A DNA stretch of 64,000 nucleotides from Streptomyces sp. NBRC 110028 (lineage in GTDB: Bacteria > Actinomycetota > Actinomycetes > Streptomycetales > Streptomycetaceae): NCBI RefSeq assembly GCF_001417735.1, contig NZ_BBUZ01000034.1, positions 1-64,000 on the forward strand, read 5' to 3'. Below are positions 1-7,368 of the stretch, in pieces. The notes under the pieces were generated by a model that saw only the letters and a list, made by a program, of their open reading frames with translations, did no database searches and had not been told where the DNA came from. Positions within the stretch are counted from its first letter, which is position 1; every line of letters begins with the position of its first letter. The position numbers and the translations under genes were made by a program.

Positions 1-915
1 GATACCGGAGACCTCCTCCGTCACCGGGTGCTCGACCTGGAGACGGGTGTTGACCTCCAGGAAGGAGATCGTGCCGTCGACGCCGACCAGGAACTCCACC
101 GTGCCCGCGCCGACGTATCCGGCCTCCTTCAGGATCGCCTTCGACGCCCGGTACAGCTCGGCGTTCTGCTCCTGGCTCAGGAACGGCGCGGGGGCCTCCT
201 CGACGAGCTTTTGGTGGCGGCGCTGGAGGGAGCAGTCACGGGTGGAGACCACGACCACGTTGCCGTGGGTGTCGGCCAGGCACTGGGTCTCCACATGGCG
301 CGGCTTGTCCAGGTAGCGCTCGACGAAGCACTCCCCCCGGCCGAACGCGGCCACCGCCTCGCGGACGGCGGAGTCGTACAGCTCGGGCACTTCCTCCATG
401 GTGCGGGCGACCTTCAGACCACGGCCGCCACCGCCGAAGGCGGCCTTGATCGCGATCGGCAGGCCATGCTGCTCGGCGAACGCCACGACCTCCTCCGCGC
501 CGGAAACGGGGTCGGGGGTGCCGGCGACCAGGGGGGCTCCGGCGCGCTGGGCGATGTGGCGGGCGGCGACCTTGTCGCCCAGGTCGCGGATGGCGTGCGG
601 CGGGGGGCCGATCCAGGTCAGCCCGGCGTCCAGGACGGCCTGGGCGAAGTCGGCGTTCTCCGAGAGGAAGCCATAGCCGGGGTGGACGGCGTCGGCGCCG
701 GACTCGGCGGCCGCGGCCAGCACCTTGGCCTGGTCCAGATAGCTGGCCGCCGGAGTGTCACCACCCAGCGCATAGGCCTCGTCCGCCGCGCGCACATGAA
801 CGGCGTCCCGGTCCGGATCGGCGTAGACGGCAACGCTCGCGATCCCGGCATCCCGGCAGGCACGGGCAACACGGACAGCGATCTCGCCACGATTGGCGAT
901 GAGCACCTTCTGCAT
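1..915 (-). CDS. Acetyl/propionyl-CoA carboxylase biotin-carboxylase subunit (3' end outside window)
   Basis: The first 305 codons of an acyl-CoA carboxylase alpha chain, which carboxylates biotin using ATP and bicarbonate to make malonyl- or methylmalonyl-CoA. The N-terminus reads [15 protein letters not shown], followed by [10 protein letters not shown], a glycine-rich ATP-grasp loop ([11 protein letters not shown]) and [14 protein letters not shown] at the truncated end, all signatures of biotin carboxylase. ATG at 915 follows an AGAGGGAAG ribosome site. It is the last visible gene of the minus-strand PKS operon, 51 bp after the hydrolase, so a dedicated role in extender-unit supply is inferred. 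Whether a fused biotin-carrier domain follows cannot be seen. Confidence 0.93.
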   Translation of the reverse strand, partial: MQKVLIANRGEIAVRVARACRDAGIASVAVYADPDRDAVHVRAADEAYALGGDTPAASYLDQAKVLAAAAESGADAVHPGYGFLSENADFAQAVLDAGLTWIGPPPHAIRDLGDKVAARHIAQRAGAPLVAGTPDPVSGAEEVVAFAEQHGLPIAIKAAFGGGGRGLKVARTMEEVPELYDSAVREAVAAFGRGECFVERYLDKPRHVETQCLADTHGNVVVVSTRDCSLQRRHQKLVEEAPAPFLSQEQNAELYRASKAILKEAGYVGAGTVEFLVGVDGTISFLEVNTRLQVEHPVTEEVSGI

Positions 916-966
916 GCTCTCTCTTCCCTCTTCAGAAGTTACCGTCCGGCGGGGACGGTCACGTTG

Positions 967-1896
967 CTATCCCAGGGCCCGCTTGAGGAAATCCAGTACC
1001 ACGCTCGCGTAGCCTTCAGGATCGGATTGCAGCCCGAGCAGATGCTCGGCTCCCGGAAGGACGTGCGTCTCGGCCTGGGCATAGCGCTCGGCCAGCGCGT
1101 CCACCGAGGAAGGCGGCACGATCGCATCGTGCTCGCCCGACATGAACAAGAGTGGGATCTTGGCGAACTTGCCGGTCGCGGGCGGTGGCCACCCGGCGCG
1201 CAGCATGGCGGGCCCCAGGGCGCACAGCGTGCGGGTCACCACGGAACGGGACGGTTCGCCGCTCAGCGCGGGGGGCATCGGCAGCGCCTCCGCCTCCAGG
1301 TACTTGCGCAGCAGCGGCGGAACGTCGTGCCCGGGGCCGCTGTCGCACACCAGGGCGTCGAACTCGAACCCGTCGTGAGTCAGCGCCCACATGGCCGAGA
1401 AGCAGGAGAAGGAGAAGCCGTAGACGGCGATGCGCGCCGTGGCGTACCCCTGCTTGGCGCGCAGCCAGGACACCACCGAGGTGACATCGCTCGCGAACCG
1501 GTCGCCGAGCCCGAACAGCGCCCGGTCGTCGCTGCTCGCCCCGTGGTTGCGGTGGTCGAACAGGCAGACCGTGTACCCGGCGTCGTGCAGGAACTTGGCG
1601 TGGCCGAGGCTGTGGTCCTTGCCCGCGCCCAGACTGTGCGCGAGCACCACGACCTTCTCGGTGGAGCCGGGGCAGAGCCAGGCGTGCACCCGCTTCCGGC
1701 GGCCGAACGGGATCTCCAGGTCGGTGCAGGGCAGCCCGTGGTCCCGGGGGTGCTCCCGCTGGGTCCGGTCGCGCGGGTGGAAGGCGAGATACGCCAACTG
1801 GGCCCCGTACAGCGGGGCTATCGGCAGCGCCGCGACCGAGAGGGCGCGGGACACCGGCGTGGGTGGCCGCACCGGCGTCCGGGGTGGCTCGGGCAT
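967..1896 (-). CDS. Alpha/beta hydrolase
   Basis: A 309-residue alpha/beta-hydrolase-fold protein. The nucleophile elbow is GFSFS (about residue 155), an acid candidate lies in SGEHDAIVPP and the histidine in GAEHLLGL near the C-terminus. An N-terminal hydrophobic stretch precedes the fold. ATG at 1896 has CGGAGGAC upstream. It lies in the PKS operon after a 125-bp gap (1897-2021) in which I see no other feature. It may act as a chain-releasing or editing thioesterase, or as an esterase; the sequence does not decide this. The overlapping 497-residue reading frame on the same strand is a shadow. Confidence 0.85.
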   Translation of the reverse strand: MPEPPRTPVRPPTPVSRALSVAALPIAPLYGAQLAYLAFHPRDRTQREHPRDHGLPCTDLEIPFGRRKRVHAWLCPGSTEKVVVLAHSLGAGKDHSLGHAKFLHDAGYTVCLFDHRNHGASSDDRALFGLGDRFASDVTSVVSWLRAKQGYATARIAVYGFSFSCFSAMWALTHDGFEFDALVCDSGPGHDVPPLLRKYLEAEALPMPPALSGEPSRSVVTRTLCALGPAMLRAGWPPPATGKFAKIPLLFMSGEHDAIVPPSSVDALAERYAQAETHVLPGAEHLLGLQSDPEGYASVVLDFLKRALG

Positions 1897-2021
1897 CGGC
1901 GTCCTCCGGGAGGGGGTGGAGTGTCCGTCGGCGGTCAGGGCGGTCTCGTCTCGGTCGGTGTCGTGCGGTGGGGCAGCGGGGCGGGTACGTCAGGATGACG
2001 GCTACGCGGGAGTACGGGCGG

Positions 2022-2762
2022 TCACCCGCAGCCCCCGGCGTGGCCCTGGTCGCCGGACGGGGCGGCCACGAAGTCCGCGTCGGCCGGTGACTCGGGGGTG
2101 GGTGCTCCGGGTACGCGTGGGGGCGCGTCGCGGGAGCGGACCGCCCCCACGAACGCCGGGAGCCGGTCCACGCCCCAGTACTTGTCGTAGCCGAGGGTGA
2201 AGAACGGCACGCCGAACGCCCCGTCCCGGCTGAGGTCCAGCAGCGCCCGCAGCCCGCGCCCGGCGCGCAGCTCCGGGTCGCCGGCGGCACCGGCCATCCG
2301 CTCCGCCACGGCGTCCGGCAGCCCGAGGCCGGTGGCGAGGTCCGCGATGACCTCGCGGTCGCAGATGTCCCGGCCCTCCTGCCAGCGGGCCCGGTAGATC
2401 CGCTCGATGTACGCGGGGCCGCACCCCGCGTCCAGCGCGAGAAAATACGCCAGATGCGGTACTTCCCAGACCGGGTCCCGGTCCACCGGCCAGGTGATGG
2501 GGAGGTCACGGTCGGCGGTCAGACGGCGCACGTCCTGAAGGATATAGAGGTGCTTGTCGCGTGACATCGCCGTGTACGGAAAAGAGCGGCCGTGTTCGGC
2601 CATACGGCGCTCGCCCTCCGCGTCCGGCTCCCACCAGGGGTGCCATTCCACCACCTGTGCGACATCCGGATAGCGGTCCATCAGATCACGGTAGGCGATC
2701 CAGCTGTACGGGCTGCGGAAATTGAAATAGAAGCGCGGCACCCTGCTGCGCCTGGCCGTCAT
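2022..2762 (-). CDS. 2-hydroxychromene-2-carboxylate isomerase / DsbA-family protein
   Basis: A 246-residue thioredoxin-fold protein of the DsbA/HCCA-isomerase (kappa-GST-like) family. The N-terminal FYFNFRSPYSWIAY has the SPYS signature (Ser17) used by HCCA isomerases in place of a CxxC redox motif. The C-terminal GVPFFTLGYDKYWGVDRL is the usual cis-Pro and substrate-loop region. ATG at 2762 follows AGGGGGAA. Lack of CxxC argues against disulfide exchange and for glutathione-type or cofactor-free isomerisation. Within a polyene-type PKS operon a role in E/Z double-bond isomerisation is plausible but inferred. The C-terminal about 35 residues are low-complexity. Confidence 0.78.
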   Translation of the reverse strand: MTARRSRVPRFYFNFRSPYSWIAYRDLMDRYPDVAQVVEWHPWWEPDAEGERRMAEHGRSFPYTAMSRDKHLYILQDVRRLTADRDLPITWPVDRDPVWEVPHLAYFLALDAGCGPAYIERIYRARWQEGRDICDREVIADLATGLGLPDAVAERMAGAAGDPELRAGRGLRALLDLSRDGAFGVPFFTLGYDKYWGVDRLPAFVGAVRSRDAPPRVPGAPTPESPADADFVAAPSGDQGHAGGCG

Positions 2763-2829
2763 GTCCGTTCCCCCTTCACCGGGACCGTTCGGATCGCTCC
2801 GACCGCCGCCCGCTCACTCGCTCGCTCGC

Positions 2830-3573
2830 TCAGATCACGATGCCACCGTCGACCTGGAACACCGCCCCGGTCACATACTCCGCCCCGACCAGGTACGCGA
2901 CCATGTCGGCGACCTCCTCCGGGCGTCCGAAGCGGCGCAGCGGGATGCTCTGCTCCGCGTCCTTGCGCACACTCTCGGACAGTGCCGCGGTCATATCCGT
3001 CTCCACGAAGCCCGGCGCGACCACATTGGCCCGGATGCCGTACCGTCCGACCTCCTTGGCGAGCGATTTGGTGAAGCCGATGATCCCGGCCTTGGAGGCC
3101 GCGTAATTCGACTGTGCCGCATGGCCGTGCACGCCCGCCACCGAGGAGATGTTGATGATGCATCCGGACTTGCGCTTCATCATGCCGAATACGACCGAAC
3201 GGCATATGTGATACGTGCCGTCCAAGTTGACTTCCATGACGCCCCGCCACTCCTCGTCCTTCATCAACAGCAGCGGATTGTCCCGCGCGATGCCCGCGGA
3301 CACCACCGCCACGTCGAGGGGACCGAGCCGGTTCTCGGTGAACGCCACGAAGTCGCGCACCGCGTCCGCGTCCCGTACATCCGTCTGCCGGCCGACCACC
3401 CGGCCGCCGCCGAGCCCCGCCGCCTCGTCCTCCAGGGCGCGGGCCGCGTCGGGGCTGGACTGGTGGCAGAACGCCACGTCGAAACCGTCCCGGGCCAGCC
3501 GCAGCACGGTCGCGCGGCCGATGCCCCGGGAGCCGCCGGAGACGAGGGCCACCTTGCTGTGCGCGTCGGACAT
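2830..3573 (-). CDS. 3-oxoacyl-ACP reductase (ketoreductase, FabG type)
   Basis: A 247-residue classical short-chain dehydrogenase that should reduce beta-ketoacyl-ACP to the 3-hydroxyacyl form with NADPH. The cofactor loop is GGSRGIG (residues 13-19). The catalytic Ser143/Ser144, Tyr157 and Lys161 lie in NISSV and YAASK, and the C-terminus GAVFQVDGGIVI is typical of FabG. It is four bases downstream of the noncanonical dehydratase gene in the same operon, so ketoreduction and dehydration are co-expressed. It is the only FabG-type ketoreductase visible in the cluster. Confidence 0.93.
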   Translation of the reverse strand: MSDAHSKVALVSGGSRGIGRATVLRLARDGFDVAFCHQSSPDAARALEDEAAGLGGGRVVGRQTDVRDADAVRDFVAFTENRLGPLDVAVVSAGIARDNPLLLMKDEEWRGVMEVNLDGTYHICRSVVFGMMKRKSGCIINISSVAGVHGHAAQSNYAASKAGIIGFTKSLAKEVGRYGIRANVVAPGFVETDMTAALSESVRKDAEQSIPLRRFGRPEEVADMVAYLVGAEYVTGAVFQVDGGIVI

Positions 3574-3577
3574 GGTG

Positions 3578-4066
3578 TTACGTCACCTCTCCTGCCGGGG
3601 CCTTCAGTGCGGCGGCCGGGCGCATCGTCATCACCAGCCGCCCGACGGTGAGCACGGTCGCGTCACCGACCAGGCTCTCCCCCTCGAACATGTACGTCTC
3701 CCCGACCCGCCGGGCCAGCCGGACGTGGTGTTCCACCACGTCGCCGGGGAGGACCGGGCGGTGGAATCCGGCGTCGGTGACCCCGCCGAGCAGCATCGCC
3801 ATGCCGTCCAGCACATCCGGATTGGGCTCCTCCCAGGCCACCAGGACCCCCGCCACATGGCACCAGGATTCGAGGAGCACCGTCCAGGGGTAGTGGTAGG
3901 CCTCCGCGGGCGCGTCGTCGGGGACGGCCTCATACCAGGGCTCGTTGCAGGTGACGGCCTTGAGGCCACGGGCGCGCGTCCCCGGGACCAGCTCGGTGAC
4001 CCGGTCGACCAGCAGCATGGGGTAGCGGTGCGGCAGCACCCGCTTGATCTGGTCCACGGTGATCAT
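3578..4066 (-). CDS. Noncanonical FabZ/FabA-like hot-dog dehydratase
   Basis: A 162-residue hot-dog protein. The N-terminus, LPHRYPMLLVDRV, is nearly identical to the FabZ opening, but the usual GHFPxxPxxPGV active-site segment is replaced by AYHYPWTVLLES. A His (58) and Glu (66) remain, yet six residues between them are missing compared with FabZ. The gene starts at 4066 in an ATGA overlap with the canonical dehydratase stop, so the two are translationally coupled and may form a heterodimer, as reported for paired dehydratases in other highly reducing type II systems. It could be a structural partner rather than an independent enzyme. A longer in-frame start at 4459 would overlap the upstream gene and is rejected. 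Confidence 0.82.
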   Translation of the reverse strand: MITVDQIKRVLPHRYPMLLVDRVTELVPGTRARGLKAVTCNEPWYEAVPDDAPAEAYHYPWTVLLESWCHVAGVLVAWEEPNPDVLDGMAMLLGGVTDAGFHRPVLPGDVVEHHVRLARRVGETYMFEGESLVGDATVLTVGRLVMTMRPAAALKAPAGEVT

Positions 4067-4473
4067 CCGGTGGCCTCCCGTTTCTCGCGAGCGCCGAAGC
4101 GCAGCCGCACGCGCGCGGCGAGCCCGCGCTCGGTGGTGGCCTCGGCGCGGCAGCGCCAGTCGCCCGTCGCGTCGTCCCGCGACCAGGTGAACTCGCAGCT
4201 GAGGGTGGAGCCGGGGAAGACCGGGCCGAGGAAGCGGGCGGACTCGACCGCCGCCAGGGCGCCGCCCGGTTCGGGCAGCGTGGCGAGGGCGCCGCGCTGG
4301 ACGTACTCGACGACGCACACCCCGGGGAAGATCGGGAAGCCGGGGAAGTGACCGGCGAACACCTTTTCCGTGCCGCCGATCACGGCCACGCACCGGGCGG
4401 GCCGCTCCCCCGGCGCCCCGGCGTCGACCACCTCGACGGTGCCGTCGACCGGTCCGCACGCGGTCGCCGTCAC
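4063..4473 (-). CDS. 3-hydroxyacyl-ACP dehydratase (FabZ-like)
   Basis: A 136-residue single hot-dog protein with a full FabZ active-site motif, GHFPGFPIFPGV (His42) followed by Glu56, the spacing found in FabZ. It should dehydrate 3-hydroxyacyl-ACP to trans-2-enoyl-ACP. The start lies one base from the ACP stop (4475) and the stop overlaps the next dehydratase by ATGA. The position beside ACP, second dehydratase and ketoreductase makes a compact beta-carbon-processing set. The N-terminus is shorter than FabZ and lacks the PHRYP segment, which is carried by the partner protein instead. Confidence 0.88.
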   Translation of the reverse strand: MTATACGPVDGTVEVVDAGAPGERPARCVAVIGGTEKVFAGHFPGFPIFPGVCVVEYVQRGALATLPEPGGALAAVESARFLGPVFPGSTLSCEFTWSRDDATGDWRCRAEATTERGLAARVRLRFGAREKREATG

Positions 4474-4474
4474 C

Positions 4475-4729
4475 TCACTTCTCCAGCTTCGACGCGAGCA
4501 GGTCGTGCACCTTCCGCAGGGTGGTGATGCTCTTCATCTCCCGCTCCTCCAGCTTCACCGCGTACTTCTTCTCCAGTTCGACCATGACCTCCAGGGCCAT
4601 GAGCGAGTCGACGCCGAGGTCCTTGACGAATTCGGCCTCGTCGGTCACCTCCTCCTCGTCGACGTCGAGGACTTCCGCGACGAAGGTGCGCAGTTCGTCG
4701 AGGTCCAGGGCGGCGGTGGCGTCGGCCAT
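4475..4729 (-). CDS. Acyl carrier protein 2
   Basis: An 84-residue acidic acyl carrier protein with the phosphopantetheine site LGVDSLMALE (Ser42). It probably carries the growing chain during ketoreduction, dehydration and possibly enoyl reduction, because its gene directly precedes the dehydratase and ketoreductase genes. The sequence is clearly different from the ACP at 14784-15035, so the cluster has two carriers with likely different tasks, for example initiation versus elongation (inference). Confidence 0.94.
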   Translation of the reverse strand: MADATAALDLDELRTFVAEVLDVDEEEVTDEAEFVKDLGVDSLMALEVMVELEKKYAVKLEEREMKSITTLRKVHDLLASKLEK

Positions 4730-4758
4730 GGCGGGTTCCTTCCCAGGGTCGGGGGTGT

Positions 4759-5001
4759 TCAGGGGGTTCCGGGTTCGGCGGGTTCGGCGAGCGCGGCGGG
4801 GGGCTCGACCGGGACGGCCGTCGCGTCCGCCGCGATCCGGCGGATCGTTCCGGTCAGCCTGCGGCCGGGGCCCAGCTCCACGAACCGGGCGCAGCCCGGC
4901 TCGGCTTCGAGGGTCCGGACGCCGTCCTCCCGGCGCACCGGGCGGCCCGGGCGGCGACCAGCCGCGCCGCGCGGCCCGTCATACGCGCTCCTCGTGCTCA
5001 T
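4759..5001 (-). CDS. C-terminal relic of malonyl-CoA:ACP transacylase (FabD-like), about 80 aa
   Basis: An 80-codon frame begins at ATG 5001, seven bases after the preceding stop. Residues about 28-62 contain RPVRREDGVRTL and FVELGPGRRLTGTIRRI, which match the very C-terminus of FabD-type acyltransferases (PVRW...FVEVGPGxVLTGLxRRI). The whole catalytic domain with the GHSxG serine is missing, against about 310 residues in the family. It is either a decayed gene or a retained small protein; the open frame and tight spacing leave both possible. The PKS would then rely on the housekeeping FabD for malonyl loading. Confidence 0.62.
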   Translation of the reverse strand: MSTRSAYDGPRGAAGRRPGRPVRREDGVRTLEAEPGCARFVELGPGRRLTGTIRRIAADATAVPVEPPAALAEPAEPGTP

Positions 5002-5008
5002 GGCCGCC

Positions 5009-6184
5009 TCACCGGGTCCGCAGCAGGGCCGCGCCGACCACGCCGTCCCGGTCGATCGTGGTGACCAGGGCCGGACTGCCGGGGGCGATCTCGCCGTGCT
5101 CGGCGAGCGCGAGGACGGCCGCGATCTGGAACGCCGCCGAGGCGGCGCAGGTGTCGCCGATGGCGTCGGCCGTCGCCACCCGCAGCGGCCGGTGCCCGCC
5201 GAGGACATCGGCGAGGGCGGCCCGCTCGGCCTCGCCCTCGGCGCCGGGCGCCTGGGCGTCGGCGAGGGCCCGTACGTCGCCGGGTGCGGTGCCGGTACGG
5301 TCCAGCAGCCGCGTCACGGCGTCGGCGAGCGCCGTACGGGCCGCCGTCGGGTCCGCGGCGAAGCCGAACTCCACGCCCGCGACGTCGGCGAGCCCGCCGC
5401 GGCCGTGTTCGCGGGCCTCGTCGGCGGTCTCCAGCAGCCAGACCGCGGCGCCCTCGCCGAGCACGGCCGTCGCGTCGTCGTCGGCGCGGGTGTGCCACTC
5501 CAGCCAGGCGCGGGCGGAGGTGAACTCCTCGACCGCCCCGCACAGCACGGTGCGGGCGCGGCCCGCGCGCTGGAGCCGCAGCGCGTACCGCAGGGTGAGC
5601 AGCCCGGCGGCGCGGCCGCCCGCGATGGTGGTGTTGGGGCCCTTGAGGCCGTGCCAGATGGCGGACTGTCCGGCCGCGCAGTTCATGACGGTGTTGGGGA
5701 AGCGGGCCGGATCCACGAAGAAGGGCTTGGCGCCGACGAGCGAGTCGCGGGTGAAATCCATGATGGACTGGGCGCTTCCGGTGCTGGTGCCGAGCGCGAT
5801 GCCGGTGTGCTCGCCGACGCCCGGCAGCCGTGTCGCCCCGTCGCCGCCGGCCGCGCCGCGTCCGCCGTCCCGTGCGCCCTCCCGTACGCCGCCGCGCCCG
5901 CTTTCGCTCTCGCCGGACAGCAGATGACGGATCGCGGTGACGGCGAGGCCGGTGACCCGGTCCATGGAGCGGGTGTTCTTACGGCCGAGGATCTCCCGGA
6001 TGTGGAAGTCCGGGACGAGGCACGCCTCGCGGAACGGCACCGACCACTCCTCGGGGTCCAGCGGCTTGCCGGTGCCGCGGCCGGACCGCAGCCCGCTGCT
6101 GAAGTCCGCGGCCCGCAGTCCCAGGGGCGATACGGCGGTCCAGGCGGAGATGACCGGGCTGACCGCGGCGGGAGCGTTGACCAT
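5009..6184 (-). CDS. Ketosynthase-like protein lacking the catalytic triad (CLF-type)
   Basis: A thiolase-fold ketosynthase homologue of 391 residues from ATG 6184, which has GAAGGAG upstream. An in-frame start at 6265 would run into the preceding gene. The ketosynthase landmark HGLKGPNTTIAGGRAAG aligns with FabF LRGPxxxIATACTSG and puts Arg191 in place of the nucleophilic Cys. The HGTGT and GHxxGAAG histidine motifs are also absent. It can therefore only be a chain-length-factor-like or scaffolding partner. No neighbour with an intact triad overlaps it, so its partner is uncertain; the unpaired ketosynthase at 13511-14746 is a candidate. Confidence 0.85.
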   Translation of the reverse strand: MVNAPAAVSPVISAWTAVSPLGLRAADFSSGLRSGRGTGKPLDPEEWSVPFREACLVPDFHIREILGRKNTRSMDRVTGLAVTAIRHLLSGESESGRGGVREGARDGGRGAAGGDGATRLPGVGEHTGIALGTSTGSAQSIMDFTRDSLVGAKPFFVDPARFPNTVMNCAAGQSAIWHGLKGPNTTIAGGRAAGLLTLRYALRLQRAGRARTVLCGAVEEFTSARAWLEWHTRADDDATAVLGEGAAVWLLETADEAREHGRGGLADVAGVEFGFAADPTAARTALADAVTRLLDRTGTAPGDVRALADAQAPGAEGEAERAALADVLGGHRPLRVATADAIGDTCAASAAFQIAAVLALAEHGEIAPGSPALVTTIDRDGVVGAALLRTR

Positions 6185-6231
6185 GGGCGTGGATACTCCT
6201 TCGGTTGTGGCCCGGGGGCCGGACGGGGTGC

Positions 6232-6630
6232 TCACAGGAACCACACCTGTTCGTAGGAGGGCCATCGCGCGGCGAGCCCGTGCGCCTCGATCACCCGCAC
6301 GCCGGGCAGCAGCCGGTCGGCGGCGGTGCGCCCCAGCGCGGTCAGGTCGGGCCGCTCGACCAGCACGGTCACCCCGGCGTCGAGGAGCTTCACGACCGAC
6401 GCGCGCGGATCGGGCAGGGTGTCCAGGGTGCGCCCGCCGAGGCGCAGCGGCGGCTGGGGTTCGGCGCGCAGGGCGTAGCCGGCGGCGGGTCCGCGCAGCG
6501 CCAGGTGGCAGCCCCCGCCGCTCCGCCGGTGCAGATCGGGGACGACGTAGAGGGCGTCCGCGAACTGGGTCTCGACCGATCCGCGATACGCCTTCTCCAT
6601 GATCAGCAGCCAGCGCGCCTGTTCCTTCAT
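6232..6630 (-). CDS. DsrE-family-like protein (third of three)
   Basis: A 132-residue protein whose layout fits the DsrE/DsrF/TusB fold: a strand LLIMEKAY, a hydrophobic segment containing Cys41 (GGGCHLALRG), then TVLVERPDL and a C-terminal EQVWFL strand. Homology is inferred from this pattern and from two neighbouring DsrE-like genes. Members of the family relay sulfur as persulfides (DsrEFH, TusBCD) or bind small acidic ligands. ATG at 6630 lies four bases after the previous stop. Its role in a polyketide operon is unknown. Confidence 0.6.
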   Translation of the reverse strand: MKEQARWLLIMEKAYRGSVETQFADALYVVPDLHRRSGGGCHLALRGPAAGYALRAEPQPPLRLGGRTLDTLPDPRASVVKLLDAGVTVLVERPDLTALGRTAADRLLPGVRVIEAHGLAARWPSYEQVWFL

Positions 6631-6634
6631 CGGT

Positions 6635-7042
6635 TCAGCACACCCCCATGACCAGGCTTTTGTCCGCCGCCTTGACATGTTCGGCGAACAGGAACGGGGA
6701 CCGCTTGCTGACCTGGGGGATCTGGTCGGCCGCGCCTCGGTCGTCGGCGCAGAAGCGGCAGACGTACCAGTAGAGCCGGTCGGGGTGGTCGGCGAGCAGG
6801 TCGCGGACGATCAGCGCGGTGGACGGGTGGCGGCGCTCCAGGTCGGTGAGGTCGCGCGGTTTGGTGTCGCCGAGGGCCGCGCTGGTCAGGCGGGTGGCGT
6901 CGCCGCAGGTCCAGATCTGCACCCGGGCGCCGCGGTCGAGGAGCGCGGTGGCCAGCCGGAGCGCCGAGGTGACCAGGTCGCTCTGGTGGGGCGCGCCGAA
7001 GAGGTTGAGCAGCACATCGGTGGCGGGTATGGGCCGGGCCAT
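6635..7042 (-). CDS. DsrE-family protein with CxxC and C-terminal cysteine
   Basis: A 135-residue DsrE-like protein. It opens with a strand/loop/helix typical of the family (VLLNLFGAPHQSD), has Cys46 in WTCGDATRL, a CxxC pair at Cys95/Cys98 (YVCRFC) and ends in VMGVC with Cys135 as the last residue. The cysteine set suggests redox or persulfide chemistry or metal binding. It overlaps the previous DsrE-like gene by one base (TGATG), so these genes are translationally coupled. A terminal cysteine recalls DsrC/TusE swinging arms, but the fold is not DsrC; the comparison is only functional speculation. Confidence 0.7.
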   Translation of the reverse strand: MARPIPATDVLLNLFGAPHQSDLVTSALRLATALLDRGARVQIWTCGDATRLTSAALGDTKPRDLTDLERRHPSTALIVRDLLADHPDRLYWYVCRFCADDRGAADQIPQVSKRSPFLFAEHVKAADKSLVMGVC

Positions 7043-7368
7043 CAGTGCCACACCGCCCGCACTCGGGGTTCCAGCAGCTTGGCGGCCACGTCGTCCATCT
7101 CCACCATGCGGACGTCGGGGGTGAGGTCGGCGGCGGGCAGGGCGCGTTGGGCGGCCGAGAAGGTGTCCACCCACACCTCGCCGCCGTCGCGCAGGAGGGT
7201 CTCGATGCCGGGCGCGGCGCCGGGGAGGGCGGCGGTGACCCCGTTCTCGACGAGGAACAGCACCACCCGGTGGCCGTCCCCGGCCAGCCGTGCCGCGTCG
7301 CCGACGAAGCGCTCGCACGCGGGCCCGGTCTGCGGGCCGCCGCTCTCGATCAGCAGGTGGTCCGTCAT
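7042..7368 (-). CDS. DsrE-family protein (first of three)
   Basis: A 108-residue protein with the DsrE/TusD pattern: HLLIESGGPQTG, a helix with Cys18, the strand RVVLFLVENGV, then a LRDGGEVWVDTFSA segment and a C-terminal strand. It starts at 7368 in an ATGA overlap with the enoyl reductase stop and overlaps the next gene by one base. Together the three genes look like a hetero-oligomeric DsrE-type complex comparable to TusBCD. No DsrC/TusE partner, sulfurtransferase or desulfurase is visible nearby. Confidence 0.68.
   Translation of the reverse strand: MTDHLLIESGGPQTGPACERFVGDAARLAGDGHRVVLFLVENGVTAALPGAAPGIETLLRDGGEVWVDTFSAAQRALPAADLTPDVRMVEMDDVAAKLLEPRVRAVWH

Noticed and set aside
28-1998. 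656-codon plus-strand open frame over the biotin carboxylase and hydrolase genes
   Set aside because: It is the antisense shadow of two real minus-strand genes in very GC-rich DNA; its product has no recognisable domain.
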